Shown: positions 8,808 through 18,945, counted from the first letter of the stretch. The stretch is DNA of 64,000 bases from an uncultured Clostridia bacterium (GCA_947627065.1 CANQUN010000004.1:1-64000), one strand, 5' to 3'. Translations and numbers: made by a program. Notes: generated from the sequence alone by a model not told the origin.

Positions 8808-10298
8808 ATGAAAAAATTAAAATGGATATGTCTTTTGACAACTGTCTTAATCGCCTTTACGTTTGTAATGTCATCGTGTATCGGCGGCGGCGAACCCACG
8901 GGCGAAAACGGCGAACTTAAGATCACCTACTACGAGGGCGGCACCGGAAAGGTGTGGATTGAAACGCTTGCTTCCAAATTTGAAAAGGAAACGGGCGTCA
9001 AGGTCATTCTTACCGCCGACCCCATGGCAACCGAAAACGCCATTACCCTCTTGCAATCGGGCAGAAATCTCCCCGACCTCATGTTCATCTTGCAGACAGG
9101 CTGGCAAAAGTACGTTCAGAGCGGCTGGCTTGAAGAACTCGACGACCTGTACAACGGCACCTTCAAGGCGGAATACACGGTCGGCGGCGAGACAAAAACC
9201 ATCGGTTCGGTCTACGACGTTACGGGCACAACTCTGTTTACCGACAGCGGCAAGACAACGGGCGTCAATCTTACCGACATGCTCATCGACGACTTTGAAG
9301 ATTACGGCTATATTTCCGAGACTTTTGACAGCGAACCGCACTACTATGTAGAATCGTGGACGGCTCCCTGTACGGGCTTCGTGTACAACGTTGACCTTCT
9401 CAAATCCGTCGGTTACGACGCGCCGCCCGCTACCGAAGAGGAGTTCAGAGAATGCTGCGCCAAACTTGTGGAAAACGGAATAGCGCCTTTTGCCTGGGGC
9501 GGCAGCGGCATGGAAATAGCCTATTGGGACTTTATCACCGAAACGTGGTGGGCGCAGTATTCCGGCCTTGACAAGTGGAAGGAGTTTTATCAGTTTGAAT
9601 CGGCGGACGTCTACAACGACCCCGGCCGTGCGGCCGCTCTCGGTTTGTGGCAGGACCTCATCGTCAGCCCGACGGACGGTTCGTTTATCAACAGTATAGA
9701 AAAGCCCATGGGCAAGGACCACAACGACGCGCAGCGTTCGTTTGTCAAAGGAGAAGCGGCATTTACCCCCACGGGCAGTTGGGTTGAGACCGAAACGGAA
9801 AAGTTCGTTCTCCCCGGGTTCAACATGAGAATGATGTCCGTACCCACGATAAACGGTGCAAAGACGGGTGCCGACGGCAAACCCATCAAGATTCAAAACA
9901 CCTCCGCGGGCGACTTTGCGTGCATTCCCAAAAAGGCCGCAAACAAGCAGGCGGCAAAGGCCTTCCTCGCATTCATGAACCGCCCCGAAAACGTCGAGTA
10001 CTTCACCGTTGAAACGGGCATTCCCCGCGCTTTCAATTACACGCCCTCAAAACTCGGCGGAATATCCGACTTTGCAAAGAGTTGTTTTGAACTGTTTGAA
10101 GAAAGCGAATGTATGTACCAGAACTCCAAGTCCCCGCTCTTCATCTACGGCGGAGTGGAAAGATGGTGCAAATACGGCACAAACATATACGGCAATCTTG
10201 CGGGCGCAAACAGGCAGTCGGCCTCGGCAATAGCCAACGATATGTATACTTATGCAAAATCCATGTGGAACACGTGGAGCAAGGCAGCCGGTCTGTAA
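8808..10298 (+). CDS. ABC transporter sugar-binding lipoprotein (family 1)
   Basis: A 496-residue extracytoplasmic solute-binding protein. The signal peptide ends in a lipobox VMSSC with Cys24 as the lipidated residue, so it is anchored to the outer face of the membrane. The mature part has the layout of family 1 sugar-binding proteins (KITYYEGGTGKVWIETLASKFEKE at the start; an SAGDFACIPKKAANKQAAKAFLAFM segment near the end). It would capture an oligosaccharide and pass it to the permeases at 10317 and 15568. A strong AAAAGGAGAAG ribosome binding site precedes the ATG. The ligand is unknown. The neighbouring glycosidases suggest a plant-derived oligosaccharide. Confidence 0.88.
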   Translation: MKKLKWICLLTTVLIAFTFVMSSCIGGGEPTGENGELKITYYEGGTGKVWIETLASKFEKETGVKVILTADPMATENAITLLQSGRNLPDLMFILQTGWQKYVQSGWLEELDDLYNGTFKAEYTVGGETKTIGSVYDVTGTTLFTDSGKTTGVNLTDMLIDDFEDYGYISETFDSEPHYYVESWTAPCTGFVYNVDLLKSVGYDAPPATEEEFRECCAKLVENGIAPFAWGGSGMEIAYWDFITETWWAQYSGLDKWKEFYQFESADVYNDPGRAAALGLWQDLIVSPTDGSFINSIEKPMGKDHNDAQRSFVKGEAAFTPTGSWVETETEKFVLPGFNMRMMSVPTINGAKTGADGKPIKIQNTSAGDFACIPKKAANKQAAKAFLAFMNRPENVEYFTVETGIPRAFNYTPSKLGGISDFAKSCFELFEESECMYQNSKSPLFIYGGVERWCKYGTNIYGNLAGANRQSASAIANDMYTYAKSMWNTWSKAAGL

Positions 10299-10316
10299 GG
10301 ACGGTAAAAGGACAAG

Positions 10317-11261
10317 ATGCAAAAAAACAAAACCGGGCGTAAAAAGAAGAACAAGATAGCCCGTTACGACTTGATATTCGTGTGGCTCATGCTCGCGTGG
10401 GCGCTCATACACTTTGCCGTATTCTGGCTGTATTGCAACCTGAATACCTTTCGGTTGACATTTTTCAGGTTCAACGCCCTCACCGCAAAGTACGAGTGGT
10501 ACGGGCTTACAAGGTTTGTAAACATAGCGAAGGGCATGTTCGGCGATACGGACATATACCTGAAAAACGGGCTGAAAAACGCGCTGTGGTCCTTCCCCGT
10601 GCAGGTGTTCATCATTCTGCCGCTCTCGTTTTTCATGGCGTTTTTCCTCTTCAAAAAGATACCGTGCTCGGGGGCGTTCAGGGTGATATACTTCATGCCG
10701 TCCATTCTGTCCGTCGTCGTTCTCGCAATGGTTTTCCGTTTTCAGTTCAACTCCGAATTCGGCCCATTGGACAGCCTGATAGGCAAGATAACGGGCAAGG
10801 AAACGCCCGACTGGTTTTCATCCATGAGCCCCACGGCAATGCCCCTCGTGTTCACGTTCGGCGTGTGGGCGGGCCTCGGCTATTACATCGTTCTGCTCAA
10901 CGGCGCAATGCAGCGGCTTCCGCAAGAGGTGTTCGAAGCGGCAAAGATAGAGGGCGCGGGGCTGTGGAGAGAATGCTTTTCCATCGTACTGCCCCTCATA
11001 ATGCCCACGTATTCCATGCTCTTTCTCACGGGTTCGCTCGCTCCCTTTTCGTACTATCTGCAACCCATGCTTCTGTGCGGCGAAACGGGCGGCGTAAACG
11101 GGGCAACGGGCACGGTGGCGCTGAGGGTAATGAGTCTCATGCAGGGCGGCTTTGCCGAGGACGCCGCGGCGATAGGGCTGTTCCTGTCGCTCATCGGAAT
11201 ACCCTTTGTACTGTTCATAAAATGGGTGCTTGACAAAATAACGCCCGACGTAACATTTTAA
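10317..11261 (+). CDS. ABC sugar permease, MalF/UgpA type
   Basis: A 314-residue inner-membrane permease with about six transmembrane helices. Its cytoplasmic EAA loop reads EAAKIEGAGLWRECFSIVLP, the contact site for the ABC ATPase. It starts 18 bases after the binding protein and has its own AAAGGACA site, so the two are co-transcribed. Its partner permease is not adjacent: two secreted-protein genes lie between them. No ATPase is encoded in the window. Many Firmicutes use one shared MsmK-type ATPase for several sugar importers, which would explain the absence. Confidence 0.9.
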   Translation: MQKNKTGRKKKNKIARYDLIFVWLMLAWALIHFAVFWLYCNLNTFRLTFFRFNALTAKYEWYGLTRFVNIAKGMFGDTDIYLKNGLKNALWSFPVQVFIILPLSFFMAFFLFKKIPCSGAFRVIYFMPSILSVVVLAMVFRFQFNSEFGPLDSLIGKITGKETPDWFSSMSPTAMPLVFTFGVWAGLGYYIVLLNGAMQRLPQEVFEAAKIEGAGLWRECFSIVLPLIMPTYSMLFLTGSLAPFSYYLQPMLLCGETGGVNGATGTVALRVMSLMQGGFAEDAAAIGLFLSLIGIPFVLFIKWVLDKITPDVTF

Positions 11262-11296
11262 TGAGAAATAAGCCTTGAAAGGCTAAGGAGGAATTT

Positions 11297-13342
11297 ATGA
11301 AAAGCAAAAAGATACGTAAGATTGTTTCGCTGCTCGCGGCGGCCGCATGCGCCGTGTGCGTAACGGCCGTTTTGCCCCGCGGCACGGCTTTGGCGGAACG
11401 CGCAAAGACGTCGGTTCTTGCCGACGATTTCAACGCACAATCTCTAAACGCAAGCGTCTGGGAGACTACGGACGAGGCCAACGCGGGCGTGCGCGATTAC
11501 GGCGGAGCCTTGACTATGCGCAACAGCGACTACACCCACGCCGTAAACTGGATGGGTTACCACACAACCGCCTCGGGCGAGGACGGAATGCAGCAGGACT
11601 ACTCGCTCGAGTTGATACTGACCCGCGAATGCCTGCCGGGCAACTGGGCGGCCATTTATCTCGGACTTGAATCGGCCGACAAGGGCGGCAACGAGATAGA
11701 CGAGGGCAGCAACGGCAGCCGCGGTTACATGCTCGTCATCAACGACAACAGCGCAAAACTTTACACCAACAGCACGATGAAGTCGACGGACGACGTCATC
11801 GATCCCAAACTGACTGCCGACGGCACGCGTTATGCCATAAAGATAGTAACGCACATCGGCGGGCAGGGCACGGACACTCTCGACCTTTACACCGTCAAAG
11901 CGCCCGACGACCCCGAGCAGCCTATCGATTACGGCCAGATGAAGGGTTCGATAGGGGTGAGCGGAAGCATCTCCCACATCGACCTCAGGGGGCTTTTCGG
12001 TTTCGGCGCCCTCATGGGACCCAACGACAAGGCCACCTTCTCCAAAGTAAAAGTAACCGAAGGGGAAAAGACGTGGTCGCCCAAAGACGATTTCAAGACC
12101 CCCGACATCGACTACATTTACGGAAGCCAGGCGGCGGACTATTCCAAAGAATTCCGCAATTGGAACAGTTATAAGGACCAGCACGTGGACATGTACTTCA
12201 ACGGTCCCGTCGGCAAACTGCACGTTGCAAACGGCGGCGAAGTGGTTAGCAAGCAGGAAGTAACCCTTGATAAATCGCTCATCACCGCTCTCGACGTGTC
12301 CTTCAAACTCAAAGCGGCAAACGCGGGCGACGGGTGCGTTGTGGAACTCGGCAAGAGCGGCTCCGCCTCGTTGAACGCCGTGTTCAGACAGACCGACGGC
12401 GGCCTTGCGCTCTGCCTCGGCGAATCTACCGTTGCGCTCGGCAACGTTACGGGCGAACACAGTTACAGGCTCCTTGTCCGCAACACGGGCAGCATAGACG
12501 TGTACATGGACGGCGAGTTGGCGGGCACCCTCGTCGGCACGGCCGTAACCGACGGCAAGATAGGCTTCAGGGCGGCGGGCAGCGCCGATTTTGAGGTGGA
12601 CGACCTTTCCGTTCTCACTTATTCGCACAGAGATTCCGACGAAGCGGATATGTCCATAGACTTCACCGAAAAGAACAGCCGCGGCTTCACTTATCTCGAC
12701 CCCGACGAGTGGTACACGGCGGGCAACGCGCTCGTAACGCGCTACGACGAAATCTCCTTTGTCAACGCCGAGCCTAACTCCGTGTTCTCTTCGAGAAAAG
12801 CGTACGCCGATTACATCTTCAAGTTCGACCTGTTCGACATACCTCAGGGCGAAAACGGATGCAGTTGGATAGGCATAAGTTTTGCAAAGCCCGCGTATGA
12901 AGGCGACTGGCAGACCGCCCCGACCATAATGTTCGCACCCCGTCCCGACGGATTCGGCGGCATCAACATGAACATAGAAGGGCAGTCGGGCGCAGACATC
13001 ACGGGCGGCAACGTAAAGAGCGACCACAACATCTTTACGGGCATGGGCGACAACAGCACGCACAAGAGACTCAACGTCGTGCTCGAAGTGGTTGACAGAA
13101 CGGTTAAACTCTACTTCAAATACGACGACGAACCCGAAAGCGAACTTTCCATCGTCCGCGCTGTCATAGAGGACGTGAACACTTACGGCTACGTGGGCAT
13201 CAACTGCAACTACGGCGGCAACTTTGCGGTGGGCAACGTCTCGCTCAGAAATCTGTCCGCACAGCGCGGCTTTATAGCGGGTTACGACGACAGGGTTGCC
13301 CAAGGCGACCGCGTTGCCGGCGACACCGCACTTCATCTTTAA
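11297..13342 (+). CDS. Large secreted protein with jelly-roll-like domains
   Basis: A 681-residue protein with a Sec signal peptide (cleavage likely after TALA, residue about 33). The body reads like two or three concanavalin/LamG-type beta-sandwich domains in a row. Examples are DDFNAQSLNASVWETTDE near the N-terminus and a repeat-like ISHIDLRGLFGFGA region, each with glycine- and aspartate-rich strands. Such domains often bind or cleave polysaccharides. I see no catalytic signature, so binding is the safer reading. An AAGGAGGA site precedes the start. It sits between the two permease genes together with the next gene, implying co-expression with the importer. Exact family unassigned. Confidence 0.6.
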   Translation: MKSKKIRKIVSLLAAAACAVCVTAVLPRGTALAERAKTSVLADDFNAQSLNASVWETTDEANAGVRDYGGALTMRNSDYTHAVNWMGYHTTASGEDGMQQDYSLELILTRECLPGNWAAIYLGLESADKGGNEIDEGSNGSRGYMLVINDNSAKLYTNSTMKSTDDVIDPKLTADGTRYAIKIVTHIGGQGTDTLDLYTVKAPDDPEQPIDYGQMKGSIGVSGSISHIDLRGLFGFGALMGPNDKATFSKVKVTEGEKTWSPKDDFKTPDIDYIYGSQAADYSKEFRNWNSYKDQHVDMYFNGPVGKLHVANGGEVVSKQEVTLDKSLITALDVSFKLKAANAGDGCVVELGKSGSASLNAVFRQTDGGLALCLGESTVALGNVTGEHSYRLLVRNTGSIDVYMDGELAGTLVGTAVTDGKIGFRAAGSADFEVDDLSVLTYSHRDSDEADMSIDFTEKNSRGFTYLDPDEWYTAGNALVTRYDEISFVNAEPNSVFSSRKAYADYIFKFDLFDIPQGENGCSWIGISFAKPAYEGDWQTAPTIMFAPRPDGFGGINMNIEGQSGADITGGNVKSDHNIFTGMGDNSTHKRLNVVLEVVDRTVKLYFKYDDEPESELSIVRAVIEDVNTYGYVGINCNYGGNFAVGNVSLRNLSAQRGFIAGYDDRVAQGDRVAGDTALHL

Positions 13343-13360
13343 TAACAGGGGGTAACCGAA

Positions 13361-15439
13361 ATGAAGATTAAAAGAATTTTGACAGCGGCACTCGCATTGG
13401 TCATGGCCTTGGCGCTCGGCACCGTCATCGGCGCGCACGCGCCCGCCGCGGCCGAAGAACCCGCAACACAGGGCAAACTCGTCATACCGCAAAACGACAA
13501 TTCAAGTACCGTGTACAACACCGCTCTCGACAATCTCCTCTACGTGAATTACGAGTTGAGCGAGGACGTCGAACTCGAATTCGAATTCAGTTTCCTGCGT
13601 AATTGGCACCCGTCCGCGCCCATTTTCTTCGGCCTTTACAACGGCACGTCGAACATCAACTTTTACGGTTCCCAATATCTCTGCTTAGGCTCTAACGGTA
13701 TAAGCGCAGACGGATACGGATATACCGCACCCGACGGCAGTTTTGTCTTTAACGGCGGATATAACGAACAATTCTGGGGCAACGCGTTTGCCAACAGAAT
13801 GACCCTTAAATTAACTTTCGACAGCGAGGGCAACACCCGGATCTACGCAAAATCCACCGAACAGCCCGGGCTCTTCGCCTCGGGCAGCGGCGAGGCTATA
13901 CCTCAGGAATCTTTTACCGAATACAGGCTCATCTCCAAACTCGACGGATTCGGCTCCGCGGCGTTTGCGGGTTCGCCCCGCTTTGCCTTTGCCATGAGAG
14001 ACGGCGGCCCCAACGGCGGATATGAAATCTACGGCGTGAGGATACTCAACAAGACGACGGGTCTCCCGCTGTTCGACGACGACTTTACCGACCTTGACAC
14101 CGACGCTTACGTCGTACGTGAGAATTTAAGAGACGCCATCGACCAAGACGTTATTCGGCACGTTGCGCCCGACACGCCTGCCGTAAAGGTCATGCTCGGC
14201 GACGTTGCAAAGACCGACGTCGACATAAACGAAGAACTCGACCTTACCGCTTCCGTAAAACACGCGGACGGCGCAACCCTCAGCATCGAAGTCAAGGATG
14301 AGGACGGTTCCGTCGTCGCCCCCAAGGAAGGCAACGTCTATGCGTTTGACGCCTTTGGCACGTACAACGCCGTTTACACGGTAAAGAGGGGAGAGGAAGT
14401 CCTTTGGACGAATGCGGCCGACCCGCTCGTTATTAACGTGGCGCGTCCCGCCGTTTCGGTAGACACGTCCGCCCTGCCCGCAACCGCGTTTGCGGGAGAC
14501 ACCGTGGACCTCGGCGTAACCGTTATAAACGGAGTTGACGCCGCACTGACCATAGAAGTCAAGGATTCTCAAAACAATCCCATACAAGCGGCCGAGGGCA
14601 CCGAATACACCCTTGCCAAACAGGATTACTACTACGTTACTTACACCGTTAAGGAAAACGGCGAAGTGGTGTGGAGCAACGCGGGCAACCCCCACAAGAT
14701 CACCGTCAGGAACCGTTCTGCCCAAAAGAGCGCAAACGTCAACTTTGACGACGGATATGCGGACGGCAACGCGTGGACTTTAAGCGAGAGCGGCGCGGGC
14801 GTAAGCGGCGGACAACTCCTGCTCGTCAACGGCTCGTTCACCACCAAATACGCAAGCGAAATCTATTACTTCACCCTCGACGTAACGGGCATTTCCGAAA
14901 GCGGCACGGGCTTCACCGTTCTGTTCGGCGACGCTTACAAACTGAAGTTCGACGGCACCACGGGCGTTACTTTCGTCAACTATGACAACACCGAAACCCG
15001 ATACGACGCAGGCAAGAGCGCCGTGGCCGCGCTCAAAGCGAACAAGAAGGTTACTTTAAGGCTCATCGTCAAATCGGACACGGCCGCGCTTTGCATGAGG
15101 ATTGAGGACGAATCCGTAGAAGTTCTCGAAACGCCCGTTCTCACCCTCGACAATCTCGACTTTGTGGGCCGCGTTGGTATAATGACCGAAGAGGGCAGCG
15201 GAATATCCGTCGACAACGTATCTTTCGTAAACATGACCTCCGTCAAGGACGACAACACCAACCCGGGTCTGCCCGAGGACAGCGGTTCGTCTGACAGCAG
15301 CGGCACGGGCGGCGGCAACACGGGCGGCACGGGCGGCACGGATAACGGCGGCGGCTGCAGCGGCGCCGTGGGCGGAAGCGTCGGCCTCGTCTCCATGGCG
15401 GTCCTCGCAGCGGCCTTCTGCCGTAAAAAGAGAAGTTGA
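13361..15439 (+). CDS. Surface protein with Ig-like repeats and C-terminal sorting-like tail
   Basis: A 692-residue protein with a signal peptide (cleavage near APAAAEE). A beta-sandwich region is followed by two Ig-like repeats at about residues 275-450, sharing ALTIEVKDSQNNP-like and YYVTYTVKENGEVVWSNAG-like strands. A second beta-sandwich follows. The C-terminus has a Ser/Gly/Thr linker, a GGGCSGAVGG box, a hydrophobic helix and a basic KKRS end. This is the three-part plan of a cell-surface sorting signal, but with a Cys-containing box in place of LPXTG. It resembles GlyGly-CTERM or Synergist-CTERM tails in layout. It is probably anchored at the surface and binds glycans or holds enzymes near the transporter. 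Function is inferred. Confidence 0.6.
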   Translation: MKIKRILTAALALVMALALGTVIGAHAPAAAEEPATQGKLVIPQNDNSSTVYNTALDNLLYVNYELSEDVELEFEFSFLRNWHPSAPIFFGLYNGTSNINFYGSQYLCLGSNGISADGYGYTAPDGSFVFNGGYNEQFWGNAFANRMTLKLTFDSEGNTRIYAKSTEQPGLFASGSGEAIPQESFTEYRLISKLDGFGSAAFAGSPRFAFAMRDGGPNGGYEIYGVRILNKTTGLPLFDDDFTDLDTDAYVVRENLRDAIDQDVIRHVAPDTPAVKVMLGDVAKTDVDINEELDLTASVKHADGATLSIEVKDEDGSVVAPKEGNVYAFDAFGTYNAVYTVKRGEEVLWTNAADPLVINVARPAVSVDTSALPATAFAGDTVDLGVTVINGVDAALTIEVKDSQNNPIQAAEGTEYTLAKQDYYYVTYTVKENGEVVWSNAGNPHKITVRNRSAQKSANVNFDDGYADGNAWTLSESGAGVSGGQLLLVNGSFTTKYASEIYYFTLDVTGISESGTGFTVLFGDAYKLKFDGTTGVTFVNYDNTETRYDAGKSAVAALKANKKVTLRLIVKSDTAALCMRIEDESVEVLETPVLTLDNLDFVGRVGIMTEEGSGISVDNVSFVNMTSVKDDNTNPGLPEDSGSSDSSGTGGGNTGGTGGTDNGGGCSGAVGGSVGLVSMAVLAAAFCRKKRS

Positions 15440-15567
15440 CAAACTTTGCCTCCCCCGCCCAGAACGCGGGGGAGGCATAAAACCAAAACAAACCATAAAA
15501 CCAACGGCAGAATAAAGGGCAAGCGCAATGGCCCGAACAATCACCTGCAAAACAAAAGGCAAACGTA

Positions 15568-16437
15568 ATGACAGATACAATTACCGTCAAGAGAAAAAAG
15601 AGCAAACGCGGATTTTACGAACACCCCGTGGTGTACACGGTGGTGCTTGTGTTCTTTGCGATTTACGCCATCACGCTCATCTATCCGCTCGTGTGGCTGT
15701 TTATGGAATCGCTGAGAAACGAACTTGACTTTTTCTGGTATCCGCTTTCGTTTACGGGCAATCTCAGTTTAGAGAGTTACTCGCGCGTGCTCGGCGAATA
15801 CAACGTGCCCGAAATGTTTCTCAATTCCGCCATTCTCGCCTTCGGCGGCACGCTGACCACGCTACTCGTTTCGTCCATGGCGGCGTACGTCGTCGCCCGC
15901 TACCGCTTTAAGGGCAGGCAGTTTATCTACACCCTCGTAATAACCACCATGATAATCCCTACCACGGGTTCGATAGCGGCCACGTACAAACTGATGAGCG
16001 ACATTCACTTTACGGGTTCGTACGTTGGCGTAATTCTCATGCAGTCGGGCGGGTTCGGCTTCAATTTCTTCTTGCTGTACGGGTTTTTCAAGAACATTTC
16101 GGAAACTTATTCGGAGGCGGCAAAGATAGACGGCGCGAGCAACGCAAAGATATTTTTCGGCATAATGCTGCCCATCGCACGCCCGTCTCTGCTCGCCGTT
16201 GCGCTCATAACGTTTATAGGATTGTGGAACGATTATTACACGCCTTACATGTTCCTGCGTTCCCACCGCACGCTTGCCGTAGGTATCTACATGATTCAAT
16301 CAAGCCTTAAAAACGGTGGCGATTATCCCGGACTATTTGCTATAATGATACTTGCAACCGTACCGATAATCGTCCTGTTTGGCATATTCCAGAAGCAGAT
16401 AATGGAAAACACAGTTGCGGGAGGCATAAAAGGATGA
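15568..16437 (+). CDS. ABC sugar permease, MalG type
   Basis: A 289-residue inner-membrane permease, the partner of the MalF-type subunit at 10317. The EAA loop reads EAAKIDGASNAKIFFGIMLP. An N-terminal helix and five further transmembrane helices fit the MalG/LacG plan. The ribosome binding site is weak (AAAGGC with a short spacer). The stop codon overlaps the start of the next gene as ATGA, a sign of translational coupling to the lipoprotein glycosidase that follows. Together with the binding protein it would form an oligosaccharide importer that still needs an ATPase encoded elsewhere. Confidence 0.9.
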   Translation: MTDTITVKRKKSKRGFYEHPVVYTVVLVFFAIYAITLIYPLVWLFMESLRNELDFFWYPLSFTGNLSLESYSRVLGEYNVPEMFLNSAILAFGGTLTTLLVSSMAAYVVARYRFKGRQFIYTLVITTMIIPTTGSIAATYKLMSDIHFTGSYVGVILMQSGGFGFNFFLLYGFFKNISETYSEAAKIDGASNAKIFFGIMLPIARPSLLAVALITFIGLWNDYYTPYMFLRSHRTLAVGIYMIQSSLKNGGDYPGLFAIMILATVPIIVLFGIFQKQIMENTVAGGIKG

Positions 16438-17652
16438 AAAAATTTCTTAAAACAACAACGATTATAACGGTTGTCTGCATGGCGGCGTGCGCCCTGTTTT
16501 CGGGGTGCGGCGGGGGCGGCGGCAAAGACCCGTATGCCGACGTGGACAAGTCATTCCTTAACGGAATAGACGAGCCGATAGCGAGCGACGAAGTTCAGGT
16601 GAGGGGATTCGACATAGATATCACCATAGACCTCATCAAAATGCTCGGGTGCAAGACCATGCGTCCGCCTGCCGTCCACTTTGATAACCACGCCCGAGAG
16701 CGTAAGCGAAAAGGTCCTTGAGGAAATGCGTTCTATACTCGCCGGCGTGCTTGACGCGGGCATTTCGCCCATCGGAAACTACATAGCGTTCCCCGCGTAC
16801 ACGTCGTTCCGCCCCGACACGTGGCGCAGCGTTCCCCGTCCCGACGACCCCGCTTACCTCGAGTGGATGGAAGCGGTTGCCGATATGTGGGAAAAGATAG
16901 CCTCGCTCTTTCCCGAGATAGTATATTGGGAAGTGGGCAACGAATTCAACGCCAACGCCTTTTTCCATCCAAACGGCTACATACCCGTGCCCGACAGTCT
17001 GCAGGACGGAACCAACGGATTTGACTACGACGAGCGGATAACAGCCGTAACCGATTACATGTATTACGCAACGCAGGGCGTCCACCGCGGCAACCCCAAG
17101 GCGCAATCGGTAATGCCAAGCCCCGGTCCGCTCAACAACTCCTTCATAGCCGTTGAAAACTTCATCTACGACGTTTACGACAGGATAAAGAGCGGGCAGG
17201 CGCCGTGCGGCGACGTCAAGTCCACCGAACCCGACGATTATTTCGAAGTGCTCTGCTGGCACCCCTACATAAACGGCGCGGTGGACGAGGGCTGGCTGAA
17301 CGCCCAGAACAGAATATATCAGGCTGCCATAGACAACGGCGACGAGGGGAAGAAGGTGTTCTTCACCGAATTCGGCTTCTCCGACGACGGAATCGCGGAT
17401 TTGGAGGAGGCACAGATAGGATATTTCGAGCGCGCCTACGAATATTGCAAGAACGACATGCCTTATGTAGAACGCGTCTGCGCCTTCCGCCTTTACCAAT
17501 GCTCCATGGCCGAAACGTGGGGAGGCAGCCACGAGGACTATTACGGCTATTTTACCGAACCCGACGGCAACCACGGTTTCGGCCCCAAGCAAAAGGCGCT
17601 CAGCCTTCAAAGACTCTACGGCGGCGTGGGCGACCTGTACAAGTATTATTAA
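16434..17652 (+). pseudogene. Clan GH-A-like lipoprotein, frameshifted copy
   Basis: The first 77 codons encode a lipoprotein signal (LFSGC, Cys25) and the start of a barrel domain. Relative to the intact paralogue at 17707, two bases are missing after position 16664, in what should be KTVRFRLPFSL. The original frame then ends at 16721. The rest continues in another frame to 17652 and is very close to the paralogue throughout, including YWEVGNEFNANAF and VFFTEFGF. This is therefore either a recent frameshift mutation or an assembly error. If intact, the product would be a surface glycosidase of about 406 residues. Confidence 0.8.
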
Positions 17653-17706
17653 AAAAACGCTTGAAAACAGCCATAACAGACTTAAAAAGCCAACAGGAGA
17701 CCTAAA

Positions 17707-18930
17707 ATGAAAAATTTCAAGAGGATGATTACAATGGCAATAGCAATCGGTATGGCGGCGTGCGCCCTGTTTTCGGGGTGCGGCGGGGGCGGCAACGACC
17801 CGTATGCCGACGTGGATAAATCCTTCCTCAACGGAATAGACGAGCCGATAGCCAGCGACGACGTTCAGGTAAAGGGATTCGACGTGGATATAACCATAGA
17901 CCTCATCAAGATGCTCGGTTGCAAGACGGTGCGTTTCCGCCTGCCGTTCAGCCTCATGTCCACGCCCGAAAGCGTGAACGAGGCCAAACTTGAAGAGGTG
18001 AAATCCATTCTCGGGCGCATAATCGCGGCGGGCATTTCTCCCGTCGGGCAGTACAGCATTTTCCCCGCTTACACATCATTCCGGCCCGATTCTTATTCGA
18101 GCGTTCCCCGCCCCGACGACCCCGCTTACGTCGAGTGGATGGAAGCCCTGTCCGACATGTGGGAGAAAGCGGCTTCCCTTTTCCCAGAGATAACATATTG
18201 GGAGATGGGCAACGAGTTCAACTCCAACACTTTCTTCCACCCCAACGGTTATCAGGCGGTTTCGGGCAGCCTGCAGGAGGGGACCAACGGGTTTAAGTAT
18301 GAAGAACAGGTCGTAGCTGTAACCGACTACATGTACTACGCAACGCAGGGCATGCACCGCGGCAATCCAAACGCGCGTTCGGTAATGCCCGGCCTCAGCC
18401 CGCTCAACAATTCCTTCATAGCCGTCGAAAACTTCATCTACGACGTTTACGACAGGGTAAAGAGCGGTCAGGCGCCCTGCGGAAGCGTCAAGTCCACCGA
18501 ACCCGACGATTACTTTGAGGTGCTCTGCTGGCACCCGTATATCGACGGCACGCTCGACGAGGGCTGGCTCAATGCCCAGAACAGAATTTACCAAGCGGCC
18601 ATAGACAACGGCGACGAGGGCAAGAAGGTTTTCTTCACCGAGTTCGGCTTTTCAGACGACGGAATCGAAGATCTGGAAGAGGCGCAGATAGGATACTTCG
18701 AGCGTGCGTACGGCTATTGCAAAAACGACATGCCCTACGTAGAACGCCTGTTCGCCTTCCGCCTCTATCAGTGCTCCTACGCCGCAACGTGGGGCGGCAG
18801 CCGTGAGGATCATTACGGCTATTTTACCGAGCCCGACGGCGTGCACGGCTTCGGTCCCAAGCAAAAGGCGCTCAGCCTTCAAAGACTCTACGGCGGTGTG
18901 GGCGACCTGTACAAATACTATAACGTGTAA
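17707..18930 (+). CDS. Surface lipoprotein, clan GH-A-like glycoside hydrolase
   Basis: A 407-residue lipoprotein (lipobox LFSGC, Cys25) with a TIM-barrel-like body. ITYWEMGNEFNSN carries the NE pair expected for a clan GH-A acid/base, and KKVFFTEFGFSD carries the nucleophile-type Glu of strand 7. I cannot assign a CAZy family; GH5, GH39 and GH53 share this plan. Being membrane-anchored and co-transcribed with the importer, it probably trims polysaccharide at the cell surface. It is the intact sister of the frameshifted gene just upstream and is more distantly related to the next gene. The tandem set reflects local duplication. Confidence 0.72.
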   Translation: MKNFKRMITMAIAIGMAACALFSGCGGGGNDPYADVDKSFLNGIDEPIASDDVQVKGFDVDITIDLIKMLGCKTVRFRLPFSLMSTPESVNEAKLEEVKSILGRIIAAGISPVGQYSIFPAYTSFRPDSYSSVPRPDDPAYVEWMEALSDMWEKAASLFPEITYWEMGNEFNSNTFFHPNGYQAVSGSLQEGTNGFKYEEQVVAVTDYMYYATQGMHRGNPNARSVMPGLSPLNNSFIAVENFIYDVYDRVKSGQAPCGSVKSTEPDDYFEVLCWHPYIDGTLDEGWLNAQNRIYQAAIDNGDEGKKVFFTEFGFSDDGIEDLEEAQIGYFERAYGYCKNDMPYVERLFAFRLYQCSYAATWGGSREDHYGYFTEPDGVHGFGPKQKALSLQRLYGGVGDLYKYYNV

Positions 18931-18945
18931 AAGGTAAAATCGCTT

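Noticed and set aside
11444..13492. 682-codon open frame on the - strand, opposite the secreted-protein gene
   Set aside because: It mirrors a real gene with signal peptide and ribosome binding site; its translation is compositionally odd (Val/Ala/His-rich), with no family features. It is a by-product of GC-rich codon use.
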